Below, piece by piece: positions 43,165 through 53,227 of a DNA stretch of 64,000 nt. The notes under the pieces are model-generated. The model saw nothing but the letters and a program-made list of their open reading frames with translations, was not told where the DNA came from and ran no database searches. Within the stretch, counting starts at the first letter, position 1; every line of letters begins with the position of its first letter. The DNA is from Demetria terragena DSM 11295. GTDB taxonomy: Bacteria > Actinomycetota > Actinomycetes > Actinomycetales > Dermatophilaceae. The translations under genes were made by a program, and so were the position numbers. The stretch covers positions 1,302,001-1,366,000 of the forward strand of contig NZ_AQXW01000004.1 of the NCBI RefSeq assembly GCF_000376825.1. The letters run 5' to 3'.

Positions 43165-44607
43165 TCACCCCAGGAGCGCGAGCAGCGTCTGGGGCGCGAG
43201 GCTGACGATGACGAGCGCGAGCAGGCCCACCGCCACTACACCAGCGTGAACCGCGGAGGGTCGATCGGTCACCGCGTCGCTCGGCGAGTTACCGGCCATC
43301 GCCAGGACAACCCGAAGGTAGACCGCGACCCCGAGCATCGCGTTGAGCGCCGCGATAATGGCCAGCCACCACAGGTCACCCGCGACGACCGACCGCAGCG
43401 CCAAGACCTTCGCGAGCAGACCCACCACGGCGGGCGGAAGCCCCGCCAGCGTGAGGAGCCCGAAACCAATCGCCGCCGCGGCGATAGGGCGCCGGCGGAA
43501 CAGGCCCTTCAGGCTGGACAACTCTCGTACGTTCTCCCGGCCTTCGGCGTGCGCCACCATCGTGAGACCCGCGAACACCACGAGGGTGCCGATGCTCGTG
43601 ATGAGTAGGTATCCCGTCGCAGCCTTCACCGCCCCAGAGGCCAACGTCGCCAGCGGCAGAACAATCCAGCCCGCCTGAGCGATGGTCGACCACGCCAGCA
43701 GCCTCAGGGTGTTGCCTTCACGCAGGGCCAACAGGTTGCCGACGGTCATACTCAGCGCTGCGAGGACGCCGATCGCAGCGAGCGCGGGCGCCCCCAACAC
43801 AGTCAGCCCGCGCAACATAGCCAGCAAGGCGCCGAGGGCAGCGAGTTTGGAGGTCACCGCGAGGAATCCGGCGATCGGAATCGAGGCTCCGGAGTATGCC
43901 TCAGGCGTCCAGGCGTGGAAGGGAACCAAGGAGAGTTTGAAACCGAGACCGGCGACCAGGAACACGACCCCCACAATGAGGACCCGTCGCGTCTCTGGCT
44001 GGCCCGCCGCGGTGATCACCGCGTCTCCGGCCAGCAACGGCGAGCCAGACGAGGCGAACCAGAAGGCGGCGCCCACGGCAAGCAACGCAAACGACACCAA
44101 CGAGGTCATCAACAAGGACAGCGCGCCGTCCAGGGACGAGCGCCGTGCTCGCAACGCGACGAGCGCAACCGTCGGCAGGGTCGCCAACTCCAGCAGTACG
44201 AGCCAGGACCCAAGGTCTCGAGCTGCGGCCACCCCGGCGGCGCCGGCCGTACTCGCGAGCAGCATGGAGACGGTGACGGCCACGTGCTCCTTAGGCGCTG
44301 GAATCGGAATCGCGAGCAGCGCGATGACGGCCGCCGAGACCAGCACGCTGACTTGCAAAACCAGGGTCAGCCGGTCCGCCGAATACAGGCAGGTGGTGTC
44401 GGCCAGGCATAACGTCCCCCGCTGCGTGCTCTCCGGCCGCAGACCTGGAGCCGTCGCCATCACCGCTGCCAGCAGGGTGGCCACCGCGAGCCACCAATGC
44501 ACCCGAACCAGGTGGGGGCGGATCGCGTCGATGACCAGGATCAGGACCGCACCGAGTGCAGGGATCAGCGCTGGGGCCAGGACGAGGTAGTCGATGTCGA
44601 AGCTCAT
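43165..44607 (-). CDS. nuoN: NADH-quinone oxidoreductase subunit N
   Basis: 480 aa, about 14 hydrophobic helices, one of the three antiporter-like proton-pumping subunits of complex I. The conserved region VPFHAWTPEAYSGASIPIAGF carries the helix-loop-helix motif. It overlaps the nuoM stop as ATGA and is the last gene of the nuoI-N unit. Confidence 0.95.
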   Translation of the reverse strand: MSFDIDYLVLAPALIPALGAVLILVIDAIRPHLVRVHWWLAVATLLAAVMATAPGLRPESTQRGTLCLADTTCLYSADRLTLVLQVSVLVSAAVIALLAIPIPAPKEHVAVTVSMLLASTAGAAGVAAARDLGSWLVLLELATLPTVALVALRARRSSLDGALSLLMTSLVSFALLAVGAAFWFASSGSPLLAGDAVITAAGQPETRRVLIVGVVFLVAGLGFKLSLVPFHAWTPEAYSGASIPIAGFLAVTSKLAALGALLAMLRGLTVLGAPALAAIGVLAALSMTVGNLLALREGNTLRLLAWSTIAQAGWIVLPLATLASGAVKAATGYLLITSIGTLVVFAGLTMVAHAEGRENVRELSSLKGLFRRRPIAAAAIGFGLLTLAGLPPAVVGLLAKVLALRSVVAGDLWWLAIIAALNAMLGVAVYLRVVLAMAGNSPSDAVTDRPSAVHAGVVAVGLLALVIVSLAPQTLLALLG

Positions 44608-46112
44608 CGGCTCACCCCAAGCAACTGGATCACGTCAGCTTCACTGATCGGCAGGATGGCCGATGGCGCCAGACCGAGCCCGACAACGGCCACGATGAGC
44701 ACTGCGGCGACCACCCATTCAGCCCCGTGAAAATCGTCCGCACCCTCGCTCTTGTCGTCGGAGCCCCCACCGGTGAAGTGCACCAATCGCAGCACGCGTA
44801 GCGCATAGGCCGAGGCGAGCACACCACCAAGGGCAGCCAGAATCGTCAAGATCCGGAACAGCAACTCCGGACGATAGGCGCCCGGGGTCCACGCGGAGAA
44901 CACCGCGAGCACTTCACCCCAGAACGCGGCCAGCCCCGGCAGCGCCAAGGAGCCCGCCATGCCGACGACCAGTGCGAACCCCAGCCGTGGCGACGTCTCG
45001 CGCAGGGCGGGACGCGGCATCGTCACATCGTCGTTGCCCCAGCGCTCCTTGAGCCCACCGGCGACGACAAACAACAGCGCCGACACCACGCCATGGGCCA
45101 GGTTGCCGTAGAGCGCGGCTTGAACACCCGTCACCGTTCCCGTCGAAAGCGCGAGCACCACGAAACCCATATGGGCCACCGAGGACCAAGCGACCAAGCG
45201 CTTCAGCGAAGGCTCGGCCAAACAGACGAGCCCACCCCACAGGATGCCGACCACGGCAATCACTCCGACGACAGGTGAGAGCTGCGCCAAGCCATCAGAC
45301 ACTGGACCGGCCACGAGCCGCACGACGCCGTACGTGCCGAGCTTGAGAAGCACCGCAGCGAGAAGAATCGAGCCCGCCGTGGGAGCCGAGGTATGCGCCG
45401 ACGGGAGCCACGAGTGCAGCGGAAAGACCGGCACTTTGATGCCGAGGCCGACCAACAACAGCGCGGCAATCAGCACCTGCTGGGAGGTGCTGAGGGTTGC
45501 CGGACCCTGCGCCGCCAAGGTGGCCAGATCGCTGCTGCCGACGGCATACGTCATCGCCAGGATGCCGACCAACATGAGGGTCGAGCCGAGCACGGTATAG
45601 AGGACGAAGCGCGACGCCGCCTCAACCCGGGTGTGCGGATCGCCAAATCCCTTGATGAGCATCCACATCGGGATGAGGACGAGTTCGAAGGCAGCGAAGA
45701 ACAGGATCGCGTCTTGGGCGAGGAAGGTCGCGATGGCCGCCCCGATCACCAGGAGCAGGCTGCCAAGGAAGGTGCCGTGTCGTTCGCGCCGCCCTGTGAC
45801 CGCGGTGGCCGGTGGGCGCGCGATTCCGTGCAGCACCGTCAGGACGCCAATGCCAGCTGTCAGCACGAGCAATGGTGCGCTGATGCCGTCGATCCCGAGA
45901 TGCAGGCGCAACCCAAGCGCTGGCACCCAGTCCTGATCGAGGACCGGCCGCTCGATGACCGCGATGCCGACGCACGCCGCGGAGACAACCGACGCGGACA
46001 GCGCGATCGCCGCCGAGGTCCGCTGGCCCACACCGGCGATGTTGTCGGCGATCACCAGCGCGGCACCAACGATCAACGGCGCGAGGACCGCGGCCAGCAG
46101 CACGGCTACCAC
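44604..46112 (-). CDS. nuoM: NADH-quinone oxidoreductase subunit M
   Basis: A 502-aa antiporter-like membrane subunit. Motifs FFAAFELVLIPMWMLIKGFG and FPLHSWLPSAHTSAPTAGSILLA are characteristic. GTG 46112 overlaps the nuoL stop by 7 bp and follows GGGGGTGATCC; a longer frame with no membrane character runs into nuoL and was rejected. Confidence 0.94.
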   Translation of the reverse strand: MVAVLLAAVLAPLIVGAALVIADNIAGVGQRTSAAIALSASVVSAACVGIAVIERPVLDQDWVPALGLRLHLGIDGISAPLLVLTAGIGVLTVLHGIARPPATAVTGRRERHGTFLGSLLLVIGAAIATFLAQDAILFFAAFELVLIPMWMLIKGFGDPHTRVEAASRFVLYTVLGSTLMLVGILAMTYAVGSSDLATLAAQGPATLSTSQQVLIAALLLVGLGIKVPVFPLHSWLPSAHTSAPTAGSILLAAVLLKLGTYGVVRLVAGPVSDGLAQLSPVVGVIAVVGILWGGLVCLAEPSLKRLVAWSSVAHMGFVVLALSTGTVTGVQAALYGNLAHGVVSALLFVVAGGLKERWGNDDVTMPRPALRETSPRLGFALVVGMAGSLALPGLAAFWGEVLAVFSAWTPGAYRPELLFRILTILAALGGVLASAYALRVLRLVHFTGGGSDDKSEGADDFHGAEWVVAAVLIVAVVGLGLAPSAILPISEADVIQLLGVSR

Positions 46113-48109
46113 AGGATCACCCCCAGCAGAGCGACCGCCAGGGTGCCCGCGAGGAGGGCGACCAAGCCCGAGGACGGCGTACGCCGGTGCACGGCCGAAC
46201 CGCGATCCCCCAGCGTGCGCGCGGCAGTGGAGAGTCCGGATACGCCGCGGTCGAGGTGGGCCTCCGCACGATGCACCGTGCGCGCAAGCGCCAGGACGGG
46301 CTGGGCGACCAACGCGACATACACCGTGTCGATGCCGAGCGAACGGGAAGCGGCCGAGCGCCACGCCAGCGGTGCTCGCTCGGCAGCGTCGCCATAGGTC
46401 GTGCGCAACGACATGATCCGCACGAGCAGTGCTGCCGCGGTCATGAACAGCAGGCCCGCGGCAATCAACAGCAGGTTGGCGTGCCGCCAATCCAGCTCAA
46501 TGAGCGGACTCGCGACGACCAGCCCACCCAACAGGCTCAGCAAGCCCAAGAGCCTCAGCCCGAGTCGGGCAATGGAAGTCGGCTCCGGGTCGGCCTCCTC
46601 TGGGCCAGGCGTCGCCTCCACTTCATCAGTGGGTTGCCCGAGCGCATCAACCTGCGGCGCCTCGCGCAGCATCTCGACAATGCTGACCTCAGCAACGGTG
46701 CGGCTGTCGACGAATGTCGTCTCCTCGACTCGGCGCTGAAACACCGTGCGGTGCTGGATGACCAACCAGGCCCGCATGCTGTACGCAGCCGTCAGGACGA
46801 TGACCACGCCCACGACGAAGAACCCGGCCGTGGCGAGTTCTTGGCCCTCCGCCACACCTTCGGCGGCTGCCTCCAGAATCAGGTCCTTGGAGACAAAGCC
46901 CACGGTCGGCGGTACGCCCGCCAGCGCGAGCAAGCCCACCGCCAGGAGGAATCGAGTCTGTGGGTAGCGGCGGATACCGCCCGACATGCGGGCTACCACC
47001 GTGCCGCCGACGAGGACCGACAGCCAACCGATCATGAGGAAGAGCAGGGCCTTGAAGGCAGCGTGGCTCACCAGATGAGTGATGGCCAGGTCCGGTCCCG
47101 CGCCGTCGGGGATCAGGCTCAAGGCGCCCAACATCAGCCCGACCTGACTGACAGTCGACCAGGCCAGGAGCCGCTTGAGGTCGGTCTGCAAGACCGCGAG
47201 CAACGCCGCCAGAATGCTGCTGAACCCGGCGAATACGAGCAGGACGGTCCGCGCCGCGGGAGCTTCCTGCAGCAGTGGGAGGAGGTCGGCTAAGACGATG
47301 GTGCCGGCGGCCACCATCGTGGCCGCGTGGATCAACGCCGATGCCGGAGTGGGGCCTTCCATCGCGTCCGGAAGCCAGTCCTGGAACGGAACCTGGGCAC
47401 TCTTGCCGAGGACACCGCAGATGACCCCAAGGAGCGCTGCCGTCAACGCGGTCCCGCCCGCTAGCGGCGCCGCCGACCAGTGGTCGACGACCGCCTCAAG
47501 GGAGGTCGACCGCGCTCCCATGGCGAGCGCCGCGAAGCCCACGACGAGGGGCGCATCAGCAAGTCGGGTCACTAGGAACGCTTTGAAGGCCGCCCGGCGA
47601 GCCTTTTCCCGTTCGGACTCGTGCCCGATGAGCAGGTAGGAGCACCACCCCATGAGCTCCCAGCCGACGAGCGTGAGGAGCAGGTCACCCGACAGCACCA
47701 CGAGCTGCATACCTGCCGTGAACAGGCCTACGGTTGCAGCGAATTGGCGGTATCGCTGATCGTCCCAGAGATACCACCGGGCGAACGCCTGGACGACAAA
47801 GGACACCACGGCGACCACGACTGCCACCAAGACGTTCCAGCCCTCGAGGTGCAACTGAAGGGGTACGTCGAGTGCGGGTCCGAGGGCGAGCGCACCCACG
47901 GTCTCCGGGTCAATGATCGCGGCATCTTCGGTCACTTGGATCAGCAACCAGAGCGCAGCCAGGAGCCCCAGGAAGTTTGCGATCAACGCCACCGCGGCTG
48001 CAGCGCGCGAGGAGTGGCGTACCAGCGGAAGGGTGAGCAGCCCGCCCAGGGCGGGAAGCAGAATGACGGCGTGGCTGGGCTGCAGCGCGCCGTCCAAGGC
48101 GAGGTTCAT
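46106..48109 (-). CDS. nuoL: NADH-quinone oxidoreductase subunit L
   Basis: 667 aa, the largest antiporter-like subunit, with FQDWLPDAMEGPTPASALIHAATMV and a long C-terminal extension that in the family forms the lateral helix. ATG 48109 overlaps the nuoK stop (48106) by 4 bp. Confidence 0.96.
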   Translation of the reverse strand: MNLALDGALQPSHAVILLPALGGLLTLPLVRHSSRAAAAVALIANFLGLLAALWLLIQVTEDAAIIDPETVGALALGPALDVPLQLHLEGWNVLVAVVVAVVSFVVQAFARWYLWDDQRYRQFAATVGLFTAGMQLVVLSGDLLLTLVGWELMGWCSYLLIGHESEREKARRAAFKAFLVTRLADAPLVVGFAALAMGARSTSLEAVVDHWSAAPLAGGTALTAALLGVICGVLGKSAQVPFQDWLPDAMEGPTPASALIHAATMVAAGTIVLADLLPLLQEAPAARTVLLVFAGFSSILAALLAVLQTDLKRLLAWSTVSQVGLMLGALSLIPDGAGPDLAITHLVSHAAFKALLFLMIGWLSVLVGGTVVARMSGGIRRYPQTRFLLAVGLLALAGVPPTVGFVSKDLILEAAAEGVAEGQELATAGFFVVGVVIVLTAAYSMRAWLVIQHRTVFQRRVEETTFVDSRTVAEVSIVEMLREAPQVDALGQPTDEVEATPGPEEADPEPTSIARLGLRLLGLLSLLGGLVVASPLIELDWRHANLLLIAAGLLFMTAAALLVRIMSLRTTYGDAAERAPLAWRSAASRSLGIDTVYVALVAQPVLALARTVHRAEAHLDRGVSGLSTAARTLGDRGSAVHRRTPSSGLVALLAGTLAVALLGVILW

Positions 48110-48417
48110 GGACTGTCCTCATCGCCTGGGCGAGTCAGGTCGATGTCGCCTCGCGCTCGATAGACCGCGATCACCAGCGCGAGAGCGACCGCGATCTCCG
48201 CAGCCGCGATGGTGATGAGAAAGATGGTGAGCACTTGGCCCGCGACGTACGGATCCGGCTGTGCCGCACCCATCGTCACCAGCAGCAGTCCCGCGCTCGC
48301 GAGCAGCAACTCGACGCCGATCAGCATCAGCACGGCGTTGCGGCGGGCGACGATGCCGTAGAGGCCGGTCGCGACCAGGACCGCGACAAGGATCAGCGGC
48401 AACTGGAGATGAATCAC
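48106..48417 (-). CDS. nuoK: NADH-quinone oxidoreductase subunit K
   Basis: A 103-aa three-helix membrane subunit; the key Glu is in LIGVELLLASAGLLLV, with another in AAAEIAVALAL. It starts at GTG 48417, overlapping the nuoJ stop (GTGA). The longer frame to 48804 overlaps nuoJ and was rejected. Confidence 0.94.
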   Translation of the reverse strand: MIHLQLPLILVAVLVATGLYGIVARRNAVLMLIGVELLLASAGLLLVTMGAAQPDPYVAGQVLTIFLITIAAAEIAVALALVIAVYRARGDIDLTRPGDEDSP

Positions 48418-48935
48418 CGGATGCTCTCCGAGTCTGCATCGCCGACGCCCAGGCGCGACATCGCCAACGCCGCGACCAGCGCGACCAGCAACAGCAGCGA
48501 CAACAACTCGAACGGCCATACCCACGTGCCGAACAGTTCGCCGCCGAGGGCACTCGTCCCGGCGGACTGCACCGCAACCTTGCCCGCATAGGCGCTCACC
48601 AGAACCGCCCCGACCAGTCCGCCAGTGCCCGCGGCGAGCACAAAGCCCGCCCACCGGGTGGCGGCCGAGGTGTTGTGCGCTGTCGTACGCCCGGTCGGTG
48701 ACCGCGTCACCATCATCGCGAAGATCACCAGCACCACGACGGCACCGACATAGACGATGAGTTGGACGAGTGCCACCAGCTCGGCGCCAAGCACGAGGTA
48801 GCACCCAGACAGCGCGCCGAGCGCGACGACCAACCAGAGCGCGGCATGCAGGAGGTAACTGGTCGTCACCGCACGGATCGCCGCCCCCGCAGTCACCAGG
48901 CCAGCGAGGAGAAAAAAGACATCATGCGTCGTCAC
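48414..48935 (-). CDS. nuoJ: NADH-quinone oxidoreductase subunit J
   Basis: A 173-aa five-helix membrane subunit with the conserved [28 protein letters not shown] 48935 overlaps the nuoI stop as GTGA. Confidence 0.93.
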   Translation of the reverse strand: MTTHDVFFLLAGLVTAGAAIRAVTTSYLLHAALWLVVALGALSGCYLVLGAELVALVQLIVYVGAVVVLVIFAMMVTRSPTGRTTAHNTSAATRWAGFVLAAGTGGLVGAVLVSAYAGKVAVQSAGTSALGGELFGTWVWPFELLSLLLLVALVAALAMSRLGVGDADSESIR

Positions 48936-49435
48936 TGCGCGTGATCGCCTTCCCCGCCGCTCGCCTCCAGCGCCTGCGGCGGCGGCACCGTCGGCATCCA
49001 TTCGCCCAGCCGATCCTTCTCGTGCAGCAGATCGCGGATGTCGGTCGCCGAGTACTCGAACTCCGGGCTCCAGAACAGCGCGTCAAACGGGCATACATCG
49101 ATGCAGATCCCGCAATACATGCACAGGCTGAAGTCGATGGCGAACCGGTCAAGGTGGTTCTGCTGACGGTCGCGGCCGCCTTCAGGCCCCGCGGGGATCG
49201 TCTCTTTGTGCGAATCGATGTAGATGCACCAGTCCGGGCATTCGCGCGCGCACAACATGCAGGAGGTGCAGTTTTCCTCCAGCAGGGCAATGACTCCCCG
49301 CGTGCGCGGCGCGAGTTCTGGCTTGGTCTCTGGGTATTGCTGCGTGTGTGCAGGGCGCGCCAAGGTCCGGGCCGTCGTCGCCAAACCTTTGACGAGTCCC
49401 GGTACGAAACCCTTGCCTGAGCGCTGCTGTGCCAT
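48932..49435 (-). CDS. nuoI: NADH-quinone oxidoreductase subunit I (2x 4Fe-4S)
   Basis: A 167-aa ferredoxin-like subunit that carries electrons to cluster N2. Two 4Fe-4S motifs are C56/C59/C62/C66 and C105/C108/C111/C115, all complete. ATG 49435 is chosen from the family N-terminus; a strong RBS is not obvious. In standard operons nuoI directly follows nuoH; here it begins a separate transcript, with nuoH 4.5 kb away. Confidence 0.95.
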   Translation of the reverse strand: MAQQRSGKGFVPGLVKGLATTARTLARPAHTQQYPETKPELAPRTRGVIALLEENCTSCMLCARECPDWCIYIDSHKETIPAGPEGGRDRQQNHLDRFAIDFSLCMYCGICIDVCPFDALFWSPEFEYSATDIRDLLHEKDRLGEWMPTVPPPQALEASGGEGDHAQ

Positions 49436-49630
49436 CACGTCCGTTCGCTGGATTGCCGTCGGGAACGCTACCGGCACAAGGTCGTCCCGCCTGGGAGCCA
49501 CACGGCATTGCCACGACACAGGTTGACTTGACCGCCAATCTGATCGGGTTCGATGCGATTCTCCCCGCGCCGGCCGCCGCCGATGGTATGAGTTTCCCCA
49601 GGCGATACGTTCACGACAGGGAGGCACGGC

Positions 49631-51382
49631 GTGAGTACGAGGCGAGTTGCAGCGATCGTGACCACCGGGGCACTCACCCTCGCGGCGTGCAGTGGCGGTG
49701 GCACCAGTTCCACCGGTTCCGATGGGCCTGAGGAAGACTTCGAATCGGTGCCCGCCAGTGCGGGATTCGAGCCCACCGCAACGGGACCCGCTCCCAAGCC
49801 GGACGGCGCAAAGACCGGCGGCACGGTCATCATCAAAACCGAGAGCGTCCCCGACAACATGGACCCCTCGACCCAGTACTACAACGACGCCCAGGCCATT
49901 CTGCGGCTGACAACTCGGACCCTGACGCAGTTCAAGATGAAGGGCAAGAAGTCAGTTCTCGTACCCGACATGGCAACCGACCTCGGCAAGCGATCCAAGG
50001 ATGGGCTCTCGTGGTCGTTCACGCTCAAGGATGACGTGAAGTTCGAGGACGGCTCGACCGTCAAGGCGTCCGACGTGGCGTACTCGGTCAAGCGATCGTT
50101 CGCCACCGAGGAGATGCCGGGCGGACCGACCTTCCAGATCGAGTACTTCAACGACGGGGACACCTACAAGGGTCCGTGGAAGTCCGGGGAGAAGTTCGCC
50201 GGGATCACCCACGACGACAGCTCCCGGACGGTCACGTTTCACCTGCGCAAGAAGATGGAGTCCTTTCCCTACTTCGCGTCGCTCACGCTTTTTGGCGGCG
50301 TTCCCAAGGCGAAGGACACCAAGCTCACATATAAGAACCGTTGGGTCGCGACCGGCCCATACAAGATCGATTCGTATGCCAAGGGCTCCCGGCTCGTCCT
50401 CGCCAAGAACGATCAGTGGGACCCCGCGAGCGACCCGTCGCGCAACCAGTTCCCGGATCGCATTGAGATCAATTTCCAGCAGCAAGAGACCGCGACAGCG
50501 AAAGCCATCATGGCCAACAACGGGCCCGACCAGCGCACGCTCAGTTGGGCCGGGGTCGACGCCTCGATCGTCAACGACGCGATCGGTCCCAAGAAGAACC
50601 AGGTCGCGACCGGCGCAGACCCGTGCACCAGTTGGGGTGGCGCCACCATCGACACCACCAAGGTTCCGCTCGCCGTACGCCGCGCGATCGTGATGGCCTG
50701 GCCGACAGAAGGTATCCGGCTTGCCGGCGGGAGCACCCGCTTCAGTTCTGCGCCTGGCGGCTCGATCTCGGTACCGCAGATGCCCGGGTTTACGAGGTAC
50801 GCCCTCCCCAAAGGCCAAGACGGGCAAGGCGCAGGCAACCCGGAGAAGGCCCGCGAGATGTTGAAGAAGGCCGGAAAGATCGGCTTCGTACTGTCGTACT
50901 ACTACGGCAACGACACCGACGAAAGTCGCAAGGTGCAGGGCGTCAAGCAGGAAGCCCTCGAGCGGGCCGGATTCACAGTCAAGGCCATCGGCGTCAACTC
51001 GAGCGCTTACCGCGGCAAAATCTCTGCCCCCAAGGCGCCGACCAACATGGGCAACGGAGTGTCCGCAGGCTGGTGCTATGACTGGCCATCCGGCGACTCG
51101 GTCTACCCGCCGCTTTTCAAGAGCACCCTCCCCAAGAACTCCGGTGTGGGCAACGTGCAGAGCAGGGAACTCGATCAGGAGATGGAGCGGGTGTCCCGCA
51201 TGCCGTTGGGCAAGCAGGGTCCCGAGTGGAGCAAGATCGACAAGAAGATCGTGTCCGAGATCGTGCCTGTCGTGCCCATGTCGTACTCCCGGGCGTCGGT
51301 CATCTTCGGTACCAAGGTCGGTGGCGTGATCGTTGACCCCAACCAGGGCATGCCACACCTGACGGACCTCTATGTGAAGTGA
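49631..51382 (+). CDS. Peptide/solute-binding lipoprotein of an ABC transporter (SBP family 5), copy 1
   Basis: A 583-aa extracellular substrate-binding protein. The signal peptide ends in the lipobox LAAC with lipidated C20, then a Ser/Gly-rich tether. Family 5 features include [28 protein letters not shown] and [13 protein letters not shown], as in DppA/OppA. GTG 49631 follows AGGGAGG. No permease or ATPase gene is nearby, so it must use a transporter encoded elsewhere. It is divergent from nuoI. Confidence 0.92.
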   Translation: MSTRRVAAIVTTGALTLAACSGGGTSSTGSDGPEEDFESVPASAGFEPTATGPAPKPDGAKTGGTVIIKTESVPDNMDPSTQYYNDAQAILRLTTRTLTQFKMKGKKSVLVPDMATDLGKRSKDGLSWSFTLKDDVKFEDGSTVKASDVAYSVKRSFATEEMPGGPTFQIEYFNDGDTYKGPWKSGEKFAGITHDDSSRTVTFHLRKKMESFPYFASLTLFGGVPKAKDTKLTYKNRWVATGPYKIDSYAKGSRLVLAKNDQWDPASDPSRNQFPDRIEINFQQQETATAKAIMANNGPDQRTLSWAGVDASIVNDAIGPKKNQVATGADPCTSWGGATIDTTKVPLAVRRAIVMAWPTEGIRLAGGSTRFSSAPGGSISVPQMPGFTRYALPKGQDGQGAGNPEKAREMLKKAGKIGFVLSYYYGNDTDESRKVQGVKQEALERAGFTVKAIGVNSSAYRGKISAPKAPTNMGNGVSAGWCYDWPSGDSVYPPLFKSTLPKNSGVGNVQSRELDQEMERVSRMPLGKQGPEWSKIDKKIVSEIVPVVPMSYSRASVIFGTKVGGVIVDPNQGMPHLTDLYVK

Positions 51383-51470
51383 TCGGTCCCATCTCGATGC
51401 GTGCCGTGGGGGCTAGGCTCACGCGGGTCGGCTCCCCTCGTTGAGCCGCCCAAGCAAGGTAAAGGACGTC

Positions 51471-53213
51471 ATGCGTAGCGCCACTGCTGTCACCATCGCC
51501 ACCGGAATGCTCGCGCTCGCCGCGTGCAGCACCTCCACTTCGGACTCCGAGGAGGCCGGGCCGAGCGACGATGGCGCCACCGTGCCGGCCAGCGCCGGCT
51601 TTCAGCCTGAAGCGAAAGGCCCTGCGCCGCAGCCTGCTGGCGCCAAGCCCGGCGGCAAAATCATCCTCAATACCAAAGGAACGCTGGACACCTCGGATCC
51701 TTCGACGCAGTACTCCAACGACGCCCAAGCGATACTGCGTCTGACGACGCGCACCCTCACGCAGTTCAAAATGGACGGTAAGGATTCGGTTCTGGTCCCG
51801 GATCTGGCCACGGACCTGGGACGCAAGTCTCCGGACGGCCTGTCCTGGACCTACACGCTGAAGAAGGGCCTGAAATACGAGGACGGTACGCCAATCAAGG
51901 CACGCGACATCGCCTATTCAGTGAAGCGTTCCTTCGCCACTGAGGAGATGCCTGGCGGACCGACCTTCCAGATCGAATACCTCAAAGGCGGCGACTCGTA
52001 CAAAGGTCCGTGGAAATCTGGTGAAAAGTTTGAGGGAATCTCCTACGACGACGCCAAGGGCACCATCACCTTCAACCTCGTCCGCAAGATGGAGTCATTT
52101 CCCTACTTCGCCTCTTTGACGATGTTCGGGGGGATCCCGAAGGCTAAGGACACCAAGCTCGACTACCGCAAGCGTTGGGTTTCGACCGGCCCGTACAAGA
52201 TCAAGACCCACAAGCTCGGCTCGCAACTCGTTCTGGACAGAAACGAGCACTGGAACCCCAAGACTGACCCTTCGCGGAATCAGTTTCCGGACACTTTCGA
52301 GTTCAACTTTGGGCGGGATGAGTCTGCTACCGCGAAGGCGATCATGGCCGACAAAGGCCCGGAGCAGTTCGCCCTCAGTTGGGAGGGTGTCAGCCCCACC
52401 GTCTTGCGCGATGCGCTCGGACCGAAGAAGAACCAAGTTGTCACTGGACCCAACCCATGCACCAGTTGGGAAGGGACCATGGACACGACTCGCATTCCGC
52501 TGGCTGTGCGTCGCGCCGTGGTGATGGCTTGGCCGACCAACGCCATCCGGATCGCGTCGGGAGCCACCCAGTTCAACGTGGCACCCGGCGGCACTCTGGC
52601 CGTGCCCCAGTTGCCCGGATTCACCCGCTACTCCCTGCCTGAAGGGCAGAACGGCCAAGGCGCAGGAAATCCAGAAAAAGCGCGGGCAATGCTGAAGAAG
52701 GCCGGAAAGTTGGGCTTCGAGTTGTCCTACTACTACGTCAACGACACACCTGAGTCCATCAAGGCGCAGGCTGCCAAGAAGCAGGGCCTGGAGAAGGCAG
52801 GGTTCAAGCTCAAGCCCATTGGGGTGTCTTCGGATGATCACCGCGCCAAACGGAACAATCCCGATGCACCGACCAATCTCGGCAACGGTTTCACCAACGG
52901 TTGGTGCTACGACTGGCCTTCCGGTGATTCCATCTATCCTCCCCTGTTCAAGAGCTCGCTGCCGCGCAACGGCGGCGTCGGCAACGTGAAGAACAAGAAG
53001 TTGGACGTCGAGATGCGTCGCATCTCCGAGATGCCGCTCGCCAAGCAAGGCCCGGAATGGACCAAGATCGACAAGAAGATCGTCTCCGAAATCGTTCCGG
53101 TCGTGCCGACTTGGTACTCGCGGGCGTCCGTGATCCACGGCACGAAGGTTGGCGGTCTCGTGATCGATCCCAATCAGGGACGGCCCAACCTGACGGACCT
53201 CTACGTGAAGTGA
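51471..53213 (+). CDS. Peptide/solute-binding lipoprotein of an ABC transporter (SBP family 5), copy 2
   Basis: 580 aa, a close paralog of the preceding gene; long stretches such as [15 protein letters not shown] and [17 protein letters not shown] are shared. The lipobox is LAAC with C19. ATG 51471 follows AAAGGA; a TTG thirty bases upstream is less likely. It lies 88 bp after copy 1, apparently a tandem duplication followed by divergence. Substrates are unknown; peptides are likely given the secreted proteases in the same genome. Confidence 0.92.
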   Translation: MRSATAVTIATGMLALAACSTSTSDSEEAGPSDDGATVPASAGFQPEAKGPAPQPAGAKPGGKIILNTKGTLDTSDPSTQYSNDAQAILRLTTRTLTQFKMDGKDSVLVPDLATDLGRKSPDGLSWTYTLKKGLKYEDGTPIKARDIAYSVKRSFATEEMPGGPTFQIEYLKGGDSYKGPWKSGEKFEGISYDDAKGTITFNLVRKMESFPYFASLTMFGGIPKAKDTKLDYRKRWVSTGPYKIKTHKLGSQLVLDRNEHWNPKTDPSRNQFPDTFEFNFGRDESATAKAIMADKGPEQFALSWEGVSPTVLRDALGPKKNQVVTGPNPCTSWEGTMDTTRIPLAVRRAVVMAWPTNAIRIASGATQFNVAPGGTLAVPQLPGFTRYSLPEGQNGQGAGNPEKARAMLKKAGKLGFELSYYYVNDTPESIKAQAAKKQGLEKAGFKLKPIGVSSDDHRAKRNNPDAPTNLGNGFTNGWCYDWPSGDSIYPPLFKSSLPRNGGVGNVKNKKLDVEMRRISEMPLAKQGPEWTKIDKKIVSEIVPVVPTWYSRASVIHGTKVGGLVIDPNQGRPNLTDLYVK

Positions 53214-53227
53214 CCAGGCGCGCGACC

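Noticed and set aside
44604-46490. A 628-codon version of nuoM
   Set aside because: The first 126 codons overlap nuoL, are not hydrophobic and have no family match; the GTG at 46112 fits NuoM.
49952-51358. A 468-codon minus-strand frame, considered as a possible missing nuo gene
   Set aside because: It lies antisense to the binding-protein gene and has no NuoD, NuoF or NuoG motifs or cysteine patterns.
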